Source: Streptomyces laurentii (GTDB lineage: Bacteria; Actinomycetota; Actinomycetes; Streptomycetales; Streptomycetaceae). From it: a stretch of DNA of 64,000 bases. The stretch is from NCBI GenBank assembly GCA_002355495.1, contig AP017424.1, positions 2,666,001 to 2,730,000 of the forward strand, written 5' to 3'. The translations under genes were made by a program, and so were the position numbers. The notes under the pieces were generated by a model that was not told the DNA's origin, did not search any database, and saw only the letters and a list, made by a program, of their open reading frames with translations. Below are positions 18,491 to 28,666 of the stretch, piece by piece (the stretch's first letter is position 1; each line of letters begins with the position of its first letter).

Positions 18491-20587
18491 TCAGGCACCG
18501 TCCACCGGCACGGACCGGCCGCTGTAGAACGCCACCGTCAGATCCCTCACCAGCGCCTTCCGCTCGTAGTCGTCCAGGTCCACCAGACCGCGGGAGGTCA
18601 GCCGGTGGACCACGTCCTCGACCGCGTCCACGACCGAGGTGAGCACGCTGTCCCGGTGCTTGGCGTCGATCGCGGCGATCCGGCGGCGCTGCATCGCGGC
18701 GGCCACCGCCGGGGCGTATTCGATCCGGGTCGGCTGCGCCGAGTACACGTCGATGCCGACCGGCGCGCACTCCGCCGACAGCAGCCGGGTCAACGCCTCG
18801 CCGACCGCCTCCGCGTCCCGCAGCGTCGGCGCGACCTCGTGGAACGCGTCCGCCGGCAGCTGCGACAGGACGCGGGCCATCGCCGCCTCCACATGCTCGC
18901 GCAGATAGTCCTCGTGCCGGTCGACGCCGAGCGCGGCGCGCACGGTGTCGCGGACCCGCCACACGACGAGGACGACGACATCGAGCGCCGTGCCCTTGGC
19001 GTCGACGGCGGGCAGCGGTTCGCTGCGCCAGTGCCGCAGCCGTACGTCGACCCGGCGGCGGAGCAGCAGCGGGCTCACCCAGAGCAGGCCGGTGCGGCGG
19101 ACCGTGCCCCGGTAGTCGCCGAAGAGGGTGAGGACGAGGGCGTGGCCGACCCGGCCGCGGTCGAGCCCGCCCAGGAAGAAGAGAGTGAGGGCGATGCCGA
19201 GGGCGAGCAGGGACCACTGGACGAGGTCGATGCCGTCGTACGGCCGCGGTGACAGCCCCAGCGTTCGCGCCATCACTTCGGGCACCGCGCCCGTCCACCA
19301 CACGACAAAAAGGCAGCCGAACAGGGCCAGCAGCCCGCCGGTCAATCCGACCCAGCCGGGCAGCGCCGGACCGGGCCGTTCCACCAGCGTCGGGTCGGCG
19401 TCCGGCACCGGCCGCGGGGACTCGGCAGCGGGCCGGGCGGGCGCGGGGGCGGCGGCGTGGGGCGCGGGGCGGGGGGCCGGTTGAGGGGTGGACCGGGGGG
19501 CGGGCTGGGGAGCCGGCCGGAGCATGGGCTTGGGCGGGGCCTCGGCGGCGGGGGCAGGGGGCGCCGGGGGTGCCGGAGGTGCCGGGGGCTTGGGCCGCGG
19601 GGACTTGAGCAGGGACGGCTTGGGCGTACGCGGTGGGGGCGGCGTCTCGGGTACGGGTACGGGGGCCGGGCTCCCGGGGACGGCAGCGGGCTGCGGCTCG
19701 TCCCGGAAGAGGAGGTGCACCGGGATCGCCCCGGTCGTCTCGGCGCCGATCACCACCCGGCGCCGCTCGCCACTCCCCCGCGCCGCCGTCTCGCCGGAAG
19801 GGGTGGTGGTGTGCCTCGCGGGCGCGGGCGCGGGAGTGGAGGCGGCGGCAGGGACGGACATCACTCTGACGTGCGTCCCGGCGGCCCATCCGAAGTCGAC
19901 TTCGGCAGGAGCGGGTACGGGGGTGGGCGCGGGAGCCGGGGGCTTGTCCGGCGTCGGTGGCTTCTCGGTCACCGCGACGGGAGGCTCGGGAGCAGGGGTT
20001 TCCTCGGCCGGTTCGGGGGCCGGGGCCGGGGCCGTCTCCGGCCCCGGCCCCGGTTCCGGGGAGGCGTTCTCCGTCGGCGGCGTGGGGGCGGGCTCGACCG
20101 TCCGCTCCAGGACGACCGGGGCAGGTGAGGCAACCGGGACCTCAAACACCTCAACCACTTGAGGGGCCTCTGGGGCCTCTGGGGCCTCAACTGCCTCGGA
20201 CACCTCAGCCACCTCAAGGACATCCGCAGCAACCGCCGCAGCGACCACCGAAGCGGCCGGAACCACCTCCGGCTCCACCACCGGCGGCTCCGCCACGGCC
20301 ACCTCCACGGCCATCACCGGCGCCACGACCGTCTCGACGGCGCCCTCCCCCCGCACCTCCGGCGTCTCGCCCGACGAGCCCGCGCCCTCGGGTTCCGGCG
20401 GTGGCGTCCCCGTATCGCCGCCGGACGCCGGCCGGTCGTCGCCCGGCGGGGCGGCGCTCGGGCGCAGGCGGCCGTCGGTGAGCCGGCGGGCCGTGCGGGC
20501 CGCGTCGCGGCTGGCGGCCGCGCCGGCTTCGGCCGGGAGGGGGCCCGGGCCCGGCGTCATGGGGGTCGTGGGGATCGATGCCGTCAT
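18491..20587 (-). CDS. SPFH/band-7 domain membrane protein with long Pro-rich N-terminus
   Basis: This is a 698-residue protein. The first ~400 residues are low-complexity Pro/Ala/Glu/Val, with many APAP and PPAP repeats. Two membrane helices follow (VGLTGGLLALFGCLFVVWW and VQWSLLALGIALTLFFLGG). The C-terminal ~220 residues are an SPFH domain: LLWVSPLLLRRRVDVRLRHWRSEPLPAVDAKG, then ALDVVVLVVWRVRDTVRAAL, VLSQLPADAFHE and a final helix region. SPFH (flotillin/stomatin) proteins form membrane scaffolds. The long disordered arm is unusual and probably lies in the cytoplasm. It is separated from the NlpC-type hydrolase gene upstream by only 26 bp, so they may be co-transcribed. Confidence 0.85.
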   Translation of the reverse strand: MTASIPTTPMTPGPGPLPAEAGAAASRDAARTARRLTDGRLRPSAAPPGDDRPASGGDTGTPPPEPEGAGSSGETPEVRGEGAVETVVAPVMAVEVAVAEPPVVEPEVVPAASVVAAAVAADVLEVAEVSEAVEAPEAPEAPQVVEVFEVPVASPAPVVLERTVEPAPTPPTENASPEPGPGPETAPAPAPEPAEETPAPEPPVAVTEKPPTPDKPPAPAPTPVPAPAEVDFGWAAGTHVRVMSVPAAASTPAPAPARHTTTPSGETAARGSGERRRVVIGAETTGAIPVHLLFRDEPQPAAVPGSPAPVPVPETPPPPRTPKPSLLKSPRPKPPAPPAPPAPPAPAAEAPPKPMLRPAPQPAPRSTPQPAPRPAPHAAAPAPARPAAESPRPVPDADPTLVERPGPALPGWVGLTGGLLALFGCLFVVWWTGAVPEVMARTLGLSPRPYDGIDLVQWSLLALGIALTLFFLGGLDRGRVGHALVLTLFGDYRGTVRRTGLLWVSPLLLRRRVDVRLRHWRSEPLPAVDAKGTALDVVVLVVWRVRDTVRAALGVDRHEDYLREHVEAAMARVLSQLPADAFHEVAPTLRDAEAVGEALTRLLSAECAPVGIDVYSAQPTRIEYAPAVAAAMQRRRIAAIDAKHRDSVLTSVVDAVEDVVHRLTSRGLVDLDDYERKALVRDLTVAFYSGRSVPVDGA

Positions 20588-20613
20588 TCGGTCGTCACCT
20601 CATGTTGTCGGGG

Positions 20614-22020
20614 TCATCGGAACAGGCGCCGCCAGGTCTCCGGGCCCGGGTAGCCGTCGGCCGCCGCGCCACGCCAGCCCTGGGCGCGCTGGAAGGACTC
20701 GACGTTGCGGCGGTCGGCCTCTGTCCAGCGCGGACCGGGACCCGACGTGTAGTGCTTGCCGAAGCCCCGTTTGACCAGCTGCTTGCCCAGCTTCTCCACA
20801 TATGCGCTGGACTGGCCCGGACGGAAGGAGCCACGCCCGGGGAACGCGCTCGCAGATCCGCTCGACCCGTCCGGACCACCCGAACCGCCGATGTCCCTGC
20901 CCTGCCCCGTCACCAGCAGCGACCAGGTCCGCGGCCCCGGCAGTCCGTCCGCCGCGCTTCCCTTCCAGCCCTGCGCGCGCTGGAACGCCTCGGTGGCCCG
21001 CCGGTCCGCCTCGCTCCAGCGCGAGCCCGGCCCCTGGCGGTAGAACGACCCGCCACCGCGCGCCACCAGCAGCTTCCCGAGCCGGGTGACGTACGCGTTG
21101 TCCGCGCCGGGACCGAACTTCCCGGCGCCCGGGAACGCCGTGGCCGCCGCGCCCCCGCCCGTACCGCCGGCTCCGCCGCTCCCGGTCAGCCCCTTGTAGC
21201 GGTAGGCGACGTACCGGTCGGCGTCCTGCCAGTACGCCATCGGCGTCGTCCGCTTGCGCGTGCCCGGCTTGGTCTGCTCGTAGGCGAGGTACGAGGTGTG
21301 CGAGGCGTCCGTCCAGCCGCCGAAGATCGTCACGTGCGAGCCGCGCGTCGGACTGGCCGCGTTGTGGAAGAGCAGGATGTCGCCGGGCTGGAGGTCGGCG
21401 CGGGAGATCCGGTCGGCGAAGCGGGTGAGGCTGCCCGTCCACTCGTTGGCGGGGAGGTTCCAGGCCATCGAGATGTAGCCGGAGCAGTCCTGGCGGTAGC
21501 CGTCGCTCCAGTAGCGGTCCATCGCGTACGGGACCTTGGCCGTCACCCACGTCTTGGCGCGGTCGACGATCGCGCCGCGGGTGGTCTTGCGCAGGGTCGG
21601 GACGGCGCTGCGGGTGGCGGCCTGGATCGCGTCCGGCACGGAAGCCGGAGCCGGGACCGGGGCCGAGGCGGGTGCCGGCGCCGGGCCGGAACCGGCGGCG
21701 CGACCGCGCAGTGGCCCCTGGTCCCCCTGCGGGGTGCCGGGGTCCGCCGCCCGGTCCGCGACCGGGGTCACGCTCCCGGCTCCGCTCGCCCCGCTCGCCA
21801 CGGGCGCCGGCTCCGCCGCGGCGGCCAGGCCCGCGCCTCCGGCGCCGAGCACCGCCCCTGTGGCCGTGACCAGCACCAACGCGCGCCGCGCGCCATGCGC
21901 GGCCGGGTGGCCCCCGGCCCGTACCGGAAGACCGAGCGCGTGGGCGCGCCGCTGCCCGGCACAGCCCGCGCACCCGCAGTCGGCCTCGGGCTCGAACTCT
22001 TCGAAGACCGGCACACTCAT
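20614..22020 (-). CDS. Secreted NlpC/P60-like hydrolase with two peptidoglycan-binding repeats
   Basis: This 468-residue protein probably cuts or binds peptidoglycan. After a Cys-rich N-terminus (CGCAGCAGQRR) and a hydrophobic segment (ALVLVTATGAVLGAGGAGLAAA) comes an Ala/Pro linker. Then comes an NlpC/P60-type domain with the nucleophile in RQDCSGYIS and the histidine in GSHVTIFGG. Two ~70-residue repeats follow (each FPGxGxFxPGxxxAYVxxLGKxLVxRG... EAFQRAQGWKG...PGPxTW), which are the Streptomyces type of PG-binding domain. The N-terminal cysteines before the membrane segment are odd for a simple signal peptide and may bind metal. It is upstream of the SPFH gene. Confidence 0.85.
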   Translation of the reverse strand: MSVPVFEEFEPEADCGCAGCAGQRRAHALGLPVRAGGHPAAHGARRALVLVTATGAVLGAGGAGLAAAAEPAPVASGASGAGSVTPVADRAADPGTPQGDQGPLRGRAAGSGPAPAPASAPVPAPASVPDAIQAATRSAVPTLRKTTRGAIVDRAKTWVTAKVPYAMDRYWSDGYRQDCSGYISMAWNLPANEWTGSLTRFADRISRADLQPGDILLFHNAASPTRGSHVTIFGGWTDASHTSYLAYEQTKPGTRKRTTPMAYWQDADRYVAYRYKGLTGSGGAGGTGGGAAATAFPGAGKFGPGADNAYVTRLGKLLVARGGGSFYRQGPGSRWSEADRRATEAFQRAQGWKGSAADGLPGPRTWSLLVTGQGRDIGGSGGPDGSSGSASAFPGRGSFRPGQSSAYVEKLGKQLVKRGFGKHYTSGPGPRWTEADRRNVESFQRAQGWRGAAADGYPGPETWRRLFR

Positions 22021-22203
22021 GTGTTCCCCTCCACACTCGTCAAGATCTCTTGGCGCTCTGACACGGGCGCCAGTGTCTCAACTGTCTGGACAAATCGCAT
22101 TTTGACGGAATGAAGGCCCAGTACGACCATCCGACAGGCCGGACCGGGCGGGAAATGGTGCGGAGCACGGTCGGAGGTCCTGTAGAGTTATCTCTGTCAG
22201 CAG

Positions 22204-22277
22204 GCGCCGCTAGCTCAGTTGGTTAGAGCAGCTGACTCTTAATCAGCGGGTCCGGGGTTCGAGTCCCTGGCGGCGCA
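22204..22277 (+). tRNA. tRNA-Lys (anticodon CTT), copy 3
   Basis: Identical over all 74 nt to copies 1 and 2. TAGAGT at 22183-22188 is a candidate -10 box. It is followed at once by ACGC rather than ACCG, so the 3' flank differs from the other two. Confidence 0.98.
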
Positions 22278-22283
22278 CGCGAA

Positions 22284-22321
22284 GACTGAGGCCCTTCACC
22301 ATCAGGTGGAGGGCCTCAGTC
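22284..22321 (+). terminator. Terminator hairpin after tRNA-Lys copy 3
   Basis: A 17-bp stem (GACTGAGGCCCTTCACC against GGTGGAGGGCCTCAGTC, one G-T pair) with an ATCA loop. It is unrelated in sequence to the terminators of copies 1 and 2. It ends 12 bp before the stop of the convergent sortase gene and may serve both. Confidence 0.75.
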
Positions 22322-22332
22322 GTATGTCCTGT

Positions 22333-22992
22333 TCAGCGGTCCGGGGGCGGCTCCCACACATCGGTCAGATACGCGGAGACGACGACGTTCGCCGTGTACG
22401 CGCCGGACGCCCGGTCGAAGGTGCCGCCACAGGTGATCAGCCGCAGCTCGGCCTGGCCGGGCAGCCGCCGGCCGTACGCCGCGCGCGGGTCGAAACCGTC
22501 CCTGGGCAGAACCTGTACGTCGTCGACGGTGAAGCGCGCGACGCTCCCGTCCGAACGGGTCACGGCCACCTCCGCGCCGGGCCGGATCGCGCTCAGCCCG
22601 TAGAAGACGGCGGGGCCGGTCTCGGTGTCGACGTGCCCGACGAGGAGCGCGGCCCCGGGGGCGCCCGGCCGGGTGCCGGCCTCGTACCAGCCGACGGTGT
22701 CGGCGCTCGCGTACGGCGGCGGCTCGATCGCCCCGTCCGCGTCGAGGCCGCGCGGCACGACCGGCGCCGACACACCGATCGACGGGATCTCCACCCGGCG
22801 CGGGCCGACCGCGGCGACCGGGGCGTGCGCCGGGGGGAGCGGGACGCCCGGCGGACGCCCCGCGGCGGCTATGTCGCCGGTGGTCGGCGCCGTGGTGAGG
22901 CCGGGCGACGGGACGGCGTCCTGGCCCCAGAGCCACAGGCCCAGCACGAGGGCCGCCCAGGCCGTCCCGGTCAGCGCCCGCCCGGAGGGCAT
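22333..22992 (-). CDS. Class F sortase
   Basis: This 219-residue transpeptidase has one N-terminal membrane helix (GTAWAALVLGLWLWG) and the class F catalytic set: His in ALLVGHVDTETGP, Cys in LRLITCGG, and Arg in the last third. The core begins at VEIPSIGVSAPVV, as in actinobacterial class F enzymes. It would sit in the membrane with its active site outside and join a sorting-signal protein to the wall or to another acceptor. ATG 22992 lies 4 bp from the stop of the upstream gene, so the two are co-transcribed. An earlier in-frame start at 23043 would overlap that gene. The partner protein next door has a C-terminal membrane helix and may be its substrate. Confidence 0.88.
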   Translation of the reverse strand: MPSGRALTGTAWAALVLGLWLWGQDAVPSPGLTTAPTTGDIAAAGRPPGVPLPPAHAPVAAVGPRRVEIPSIGVSAPVVPRGLDADGAIEPPPYASADTVGWYEAGTRPGAPGAALLVGHVDTETGPAVFYGLSAIRPGAEVAVTRSDGSVARFTVDDVQVLPRDGFDPRAAYGRRLPGQAELRLITCGGTFDRASGAYTANVVVSAYLTDVWEPPPDR

Positions 22993-22996
22993 GCGC

Positions 22997-23821
22997 TCAG
23001 TCCGCGACCCGGCCGGCGCCGCCCCCGGAATCGGCCCCGGCACTCCCCTCGGCCCGGCGTCGGGCGCCGCCCCGGACGGCGACGGCCGCGGCGGCGAGGG
23101 CGGCGAAGACCAGCCCGAGGACGGTGTACGGGGTGCCCAGACCCTCGTCGCTCGCCGTCTGCGCCACCCCTGGCGCGGCCGGCGCGGCGAACGCGGCCGT
23201 CCCGCCGCCGCCCGCGTGGACCGGGGCGACCGGGGAGGGGTGGGAACTCGGCCGCCGGGCCGGCTCCTCGCTCCGCGGAATCCTGAGGGTGCCGACGTCG
23301 TGGTGGCCGTGGCCGTCGCAGAACACGCTGACCGGGTACGTACCCTCGTCGAGGCGGTCCTTCAGCCGGGCGTCACCGGACAGCTCGCCGCCCTTCCCGC
23401 GCCCCTGATCACCACTCCGGTCTCCACCCCGGTCACCGCCCCGGTCACCGGACCGATCGCCACCCCAATCACCGCTCTGGCTCCACCACTGCCCCTGCCC
23501 CTGGTCCTGCCCCCATCTCCGCTCCCAGCCGTGGCCTTGCACCGGCCCCCGGCTCTGGTCCTGACTCCGGTCCTGGCTCCGCCCCTGCCCCTGCTCCCGG
23601 CCGGTGAGCCGCGCCCCGGCGGTGAAGGCCGGGGACGTGGCGGTCCCCGAGTCGCCTCCGCAGCCGGTGACCTTGAGGGCGACCCCGGCACCGGGCGGCG
23701 CGTTCGGCGGGGTGACCGTGACCCGGACCTCGTCGTGGGCCTGGGCGACGCCCGCCGCGGGCGCGAGCACCAGCACCATGGCCGCCGTGGCGGCACGCAG
23801 CGCGATGGGACCTGAACGCAT
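22997..23821 (-). CDS. Secreted repeat-rich protein, partner of class F sortase
   Basis: This is a 274-residue exported protein of unknown family. A signal peptide (IALRAATAAMVLVLAPAAGVAQA) is followed by a beta-type domain with paired cysteines (VTGCGGDSG, VFCDGHGHHD). Between them lies a hydrophilic stretch of Gln/Asp/Arg/Gly repeats (DRSGDRGGDRGGD). A C-terminal helix (YTVLGLVFAALAAAAVAV) and an Arg-rich tail (RGGARRR) complete a wall-anchor-like end, but no LPXTG motif is visible before it. Its gene is 4 bp upstream of the class F sortase gene, and the DNA repeats may be prone to slippage. ATG 23821 is preceded by AGGAGGT. Confidence 0.7.
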   Translation of the reverse strand: MRSGPIALRAATAAMVLVLAPAAGVAQAHDEVRVTVTPPNAPPGAGVALKVTGCGGDSGTATSPAFTAGARLTGREQGQGRSQDRSQDQSRGPVQGHGWERRWGQDQGQGQWWSQSGDWGGDRSGDRGGDRGGDRSGDQGRGKGGELSGDARLKDRLDEGTYPVSVFCDGHGHHDVGTLRIPRSEEPARRPSSHPSPVAPVHAGGGGTAAFAAPAAPGVAQTASDEGLGTPYTVLGLVFAALAAAAVAVRGGARRRAEGSAGADSGGGAGRVAD

Positions 23822-23920
23822 GGTGACCTCCTGGTACTGGCAGATTCACCCGAATCGCCCCCGCCCGCATCCCGGGTGGGCCGGCGGGGCGAGGGCGTCG
23901 GTCGGGCCGCGTCCGGCGGA

Positions 23921-24472
23921 TCAGCCCTGCTTGATCGCGGAGATGTCGAACTCCAGGACGACCTTGTCGCCGACCAGGACGCCGCCGCCCTCCAGGGCCG
24001 CGTTCCACGTCACGCCGAAGTCCTTGCGGGAGATGGTCACGGACCCCTCCAGACCGACCCGGAGGTTCCCGGTCGGGTCGACGGCGTTGCCCGTGTACGC
24101 GAAGTCGATGGTCAGGGAACGGGTGGTGTCCTTGATGGTGAGGTCGCCGGTGACGCGGTAGTCGGTGTCGGAGCGCACCTCGACGGCGGTGGTGCGGAAG
24201 GTGATCTCGGGGAAGTTGGGCGCGTCGAGGAAGTCGTTGGTGCGCAGGTGCTGGTCGCGCTGCTCGACGCCGGTGTCGATGCTCTCGGTCTTGAGCACCA
24301 CCTGGGCGGTGGACTTCGTGGGATCGGCGCCGTCCAGGTGGGCGGAGCCCTCGAACTCGTGGAAGGCGCCGCGGACCTTCGTCACCATGGCATGACGGGC
24401 GACGAAGCCGATCCGGGTGTGGGCGGGGTCGAGGACGTAGTCCCCGGTGAGTGCGGAGAGGGGCGTGGTCAA
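23921..24472 (-). CDS. YceI-family lipid-binding protein
   Basis: This 183-residue protein is a YceI-type lipocalin-like barrel that binds polyisoprenoid or other lipids. The conserved blocks are YVLDPAHTRIGFVARHAMVTKVRG at the start, then ASIDTG-like KTESIDTGVEQRDQHLR, NDFLDAPNFPEITFRTT and VTGDLTIKDTTR. I chose TTG 24472, which begins TTPLSALTGDY and has GGAG 5 nt upstream. The open frame extends further but becomes Arg/Pro-rich. There is no signal peptide, so it is probably cytoplasmic, as in many actinobacterial members. It is single, with its promoter in the 290 bp before the HAD gene. Confidence 0.9.
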   Translation of the reverse strand: MTTPLSALTGDYVLDPAHTRIGFVARHAMVTKVRGAFHEFEGSAHLDGADPTKSTAQVVLKTESIDTGVEQRDQHLRTNDFLDAPNFPEITFRTTAVEVRSDTDYRVTGDLTIKDTTRSLTIDFAYTGNAVDPTGNLRVGLEGSVTISRKDFGVTWNAALEGGGVLVGDKVVLEFDISAIKQG

Positions 24473-24764
24473 CGGTTCTCCAGGGGGTCTGGATCCCGGC
24501 GGCGGTCCGCGTGGATCGTTCCGGACCACGCTAGGACGTGACCGCCGCCCCGCCCGGCCTGACGCGCAGGGCGGGCGGGGGAGGAAGCGGCGAAGGCGGC
24601 GGGCAAGGAAGCAGGGAAGCAAGCGGTGAGGGAACGAGGGAGGAACGGGGCGGAATCCGCCCCGACCGGCCGCTCGGGTCCACAAGCCCAGGCCCTAGGC
24701 TGAGGGCGTCGGCACAGCGTCGTCCCGGCGCCCCAGCAAGCCGCCCCGACAGGAGACCGGCAAC

Positions 24765-25544
24765 ATGACAGAGCGCAAGCCCATCGAATCGTGGCTCACC
24801 GACATGGACGGCGTGCTGATGCACGAGGGCATCCCGGTGCCGGGGGCCGACGCGTTCATCGCCAAACTGCGCGACTCCGGCCGCCCGTTCCTGGTCCTCA
24901 CGAACAACTCCATCTACACCGCCCGCGACCTGAACGCCCGGCTCAGCCGCATCGGCCTGGACGTCCCCGCCGAGAACATCTGGACGTCGGCGCTCGCCAC
25001 CGCGAAGTTCCTCGACACCCAGCACCCGGGTGGCTCCGCGTACGTCATCGGCGAGGCCGGGCTGACCACCGCGCTGCACGAGGTGGGCTACATCCTCACC
25101 GACGCGGACCCCGACTTCGTGATCCTGGGCGAGACCCGGACGTACTCCTTCGAGGCCATGACGAAGGCGGTCCGGCTGATCAACAACGGCGCGCGGTTCA
25201 TCGCCACGAACCCCGACGAGACCGGCCCCTCCGCCGAGGGCGCGCTGCCCGCGACAGGCGCGGTCGCCGCGCTCATCACCAAGGCGACGGGCAAGGAGCC
25301 GTACTTCGTCGGCAAGCCGAACCCGCTCATGATGCGCACCGGCCTCAACGCGATCGGGGCGCACTCCGAGAGCAGCGCGATGATCGGCGACCGGATGGAC
25401 ACCGACATCCTGGCGGGTCTCGAAGCGGGCATGGAGACGTTCCTCGTCCTCACGGGCCTGACGGCGCCGGCGGACATCGGCAAGTTCCCGTACCGCCCGA
25501 CCCATGTGAAGGACTCGATCGCGGACCTGGTCGAGTACATCTGA
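24765..25544 (+). CDS. HAD-IIA family hydrolase (NagD-like)
   Basis: This 259-residue HAD phosphatase of subfamily IIA has the nucleophile motif DMDGVL (residues 13-18), motif II LTNNS, motif III KPNPLMM, and motif IV MIGDRMDTDILAG. The cap type and length match NagD/AraL-like sugar- or nucleotide-phosphate phosphatases. AGGAGA precedes ATG 24765. It is a single gene and its substrate is unknown. Confidence 0.92.
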   Translation: MTERKPIESWLTDMDGVLMHEGIPVPGADAFIAKLRDSGRPFLVLTNNSIYTARDLNARLSRIGLDVPAENIWTSALATAKFLDTQHPGGSAYVIGEAGLTTALHEVGYILTDADPDFVILGETRTYSFEAMTKAVRLINNGARFIATNPDETGPSAEGALPATGAVAALITKATGKEPYFVGKPNPLMMRTGLNAIGAHSESSAMIGDRMDTDILAGLEAGMETFLVLTGLTAPADIGKFPYRPTHVKDSIADLVEYI

Positions 25545-25619
25545 CGCGGTACCGCGGGCGTCCCCGGTCGGGTCGGGGCAGGACGCCCGGGCCCGACCGT
25601 TCGCAGGAGTCCCGGCGGG

Positions 25620-27212
<1,593 letters not shown>

Positions 27213-27244
27213 GCGAGAGCCTCCAGAGGGGGGATTGCGGGCAT

Positions 27245-27276
27245 GCCAACACCCCTGGCGCACCAGGGGTGTTGGC
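27245..27276 (-). terminator. Terminator of the phosphonate operon
   Basis: A perfect 14-bp stem (GCCAACACCCCTGG and complement) with a CGCA loop lies between the substrate-binding protein gene (stop at 27353) and the phosphatase start. There is no clear T-run. Confidence 0.7.
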
Positions 27277-27352
27277 CTGTGGTCCGTACCCGTTATCCTT
27301 CCGCGACCCCCTGGCGCGGAAAAGAGTCGCGCGGTGGTGGTCCGGTGAACTC

Positions 27353-28441
27353 TCAGCTGCCGGTCGCGGACTTCCAGGCGTCGACGTACGCGGTCAGGTT
27401 CTTGTCGATGTCGTTCCAGTCCGGCTCGAAGACGTCGACGCCGACCAGCAGCTTCTCCAGCTCGATCGCGTTGGAGTCGGTGGGCCGGATGTCCCGGCGG
27501 GCCGGGAAGCCGCCGCCGATGGCGCTGATCTCACGCTGGGCCTGGTCGCCCAGCATGAAGTCGAGGAGCTTCTTGCCGTTCTCGGTGTGCGGGGCGCCCT
27601 TCACCAGGCCGCCGGCGTAGGGCAGGGCGAAGGTGGTGGGCGTGCCGCCCTGCTTCGAGGGGAACCAGATCGAGAGGTTCGGCATGGACTTGGCCTGCGC
27701 GAAGTTCATCTGGACGTCGCCGTTGGCGACCAGGATCTCGCCCTTGTCGACCTTGGGCGCGAGCTTGGAGGTGGAGGAGGACGGGCCGACGTTGTTGGCC
27801 TGGAGCTTCTTCAGGTACTCCATGGCCTGGTCCTTGCCGCCGAAGTCGTGCATGGCCTTGATGAGCACGGCCGTGCCGTCGCCCGCGACGCCCGGGGTGG
27901 AGTACTGGACCTTGTTCTTGTACTTCGGGTCGAGCAGCTGCTCCCAGGTCGTCGGCGCCGGGTCCAGCTCCTTCTTGTTCTGGATGAAGCCGAAGTAGTT
28001 GTTGACGACGGACACCCAGGTGCCGTTGCCCGCCTTGTTGGCGCCCTCCACCCGCTCGGAGTTCTTCGGCTCGTACGTCGCGAGCAGGCCCTTGGAGTCG
28101 GCCTGCTGGATGAACGGGGGCAGGGTGACGAGGACGTCGGCCTGGGTGTTGCTCTTCTCGCGGGCGGCGCGCTGCACCATCTCGCCGGAGCCGCCCTCGA
28201 CGTACTTCACCTTGATGCCGGTCTCCTTCTCGAAATCCTTGAAGACCTTGTCGTACCAGCCGTCGCCCGCCTCGCCCTTGAGACCGTCGGCGCTGTAGAC
28301 GGTGACGACCTTCTCGTCGGCGGCGGAGGCGCCGCCGCAGGCGGTGAGCGTGCCGGCGAGGACGAGGCAGCCGGCGACGGCGGCGACCGGCTTGACGGAG
28401 GAGGCGCGAAGGACGCGGGAGGAGCGGGGGGTGGTGCTCAT
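27353..28441 (-). CDS. ABC transporter substrate-binding lipoprotein, 2-aminoethylphosphonate type
   Basis: This 362-residue lipoprotein has the lipobox LAGTLTACGG after a Lys/Arg start. The mature part reads as a type-2 periplasmic-binding protein of the iron/2-AEP (PhnS) group: VVTVYSADGLKG, GIKVKYVEGGSGEMVQR and FALPYAGGLVKGAPHTENGKKLLDFMLGDQAQ. Context supports 2-aminoethylphosphonate rather than iron, because it sits with a phosphonatase-like HAD and a phosphonate-linked FAD oxidoreductase. It is the last gene of the operon and lies 222 bp downstream of the permease, with an inverted-repeat element in the gap. The start is the ATG at 28441 after GGAGAAGAACCC. Confidence 0.87.
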   Translation of the reverse strand: MSTTPRSSRVLRASSVKPVAAVAGCLVLAGTLTACGGASAADEKVVTVYSADGLKGEAGDGWYDKVFKDFEKETGIKVKYVEGGSGEMVQRAAREKSNTQADVLVTLPPFIQQADSKGLLATYEPKNSERVEGANKAGNGTWVSVVNNYFGFIQNKKELDPAPTTWEQLLDPKYKNKVQYSTPGVAGDGTAVLIKAMHDFGGKDQAMEYLKKLQANNVGPSSSTSKLAPKVDKGEILVANGDVQMNFAQAKSMPNLSIWFPSKQGGTPTTFALPYAGGLVKGAPHTENGKKLLDFMLGDQAQREISAIGGGFPARRDIRPTDSNAIELEKLLVGVDVFEPDWNDIDKNLTAYVDAWKSATGS

Positions 28442-28502
28442 GGGTTCTTCTCCAGGAGGGTACGTCGGGAGGCGTGGGGCGCCGGCGCGGTGCCGGGGGT
28501 GC

Positions 28503-28666
28503 TAGGGCCTTTCTTTTGGATCAGGCTGGATCAGGGAGCGGGGTCCGGTGCGTGTGATCGCAAGGCGGAGGAGGGAGACAACGCGGAGCGTTGGCGACTG
28601 ACGACAACGCGGCGAGCGCGCGTGCCGGACCCCGCGAGCCCAGCAAGATCCAAAAGAAAGGTCCTA
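28503..28666. repeat. 164-bp inverted-repeat element (MITE- or structured-RNA-like)
   Basis: The ends are 20-bp inverted repeats, TAGGGCCTTTCTTTTGGATC at 28503-28522 and its complement with one mismatch at 28647-28666. Inside lies a second nested pair (GGGGTCCGG and CCGGACCCC) and a central CAACGC-GGA-GCGTTG hairpin. No coding capacity is seen. The right arm supplies the TAG stop of the permease gene. It sits between the permease and binding-protein genes and may be a non-autonomous mobile element or an RNA structure that separates their expression. Confidence 0.75.
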
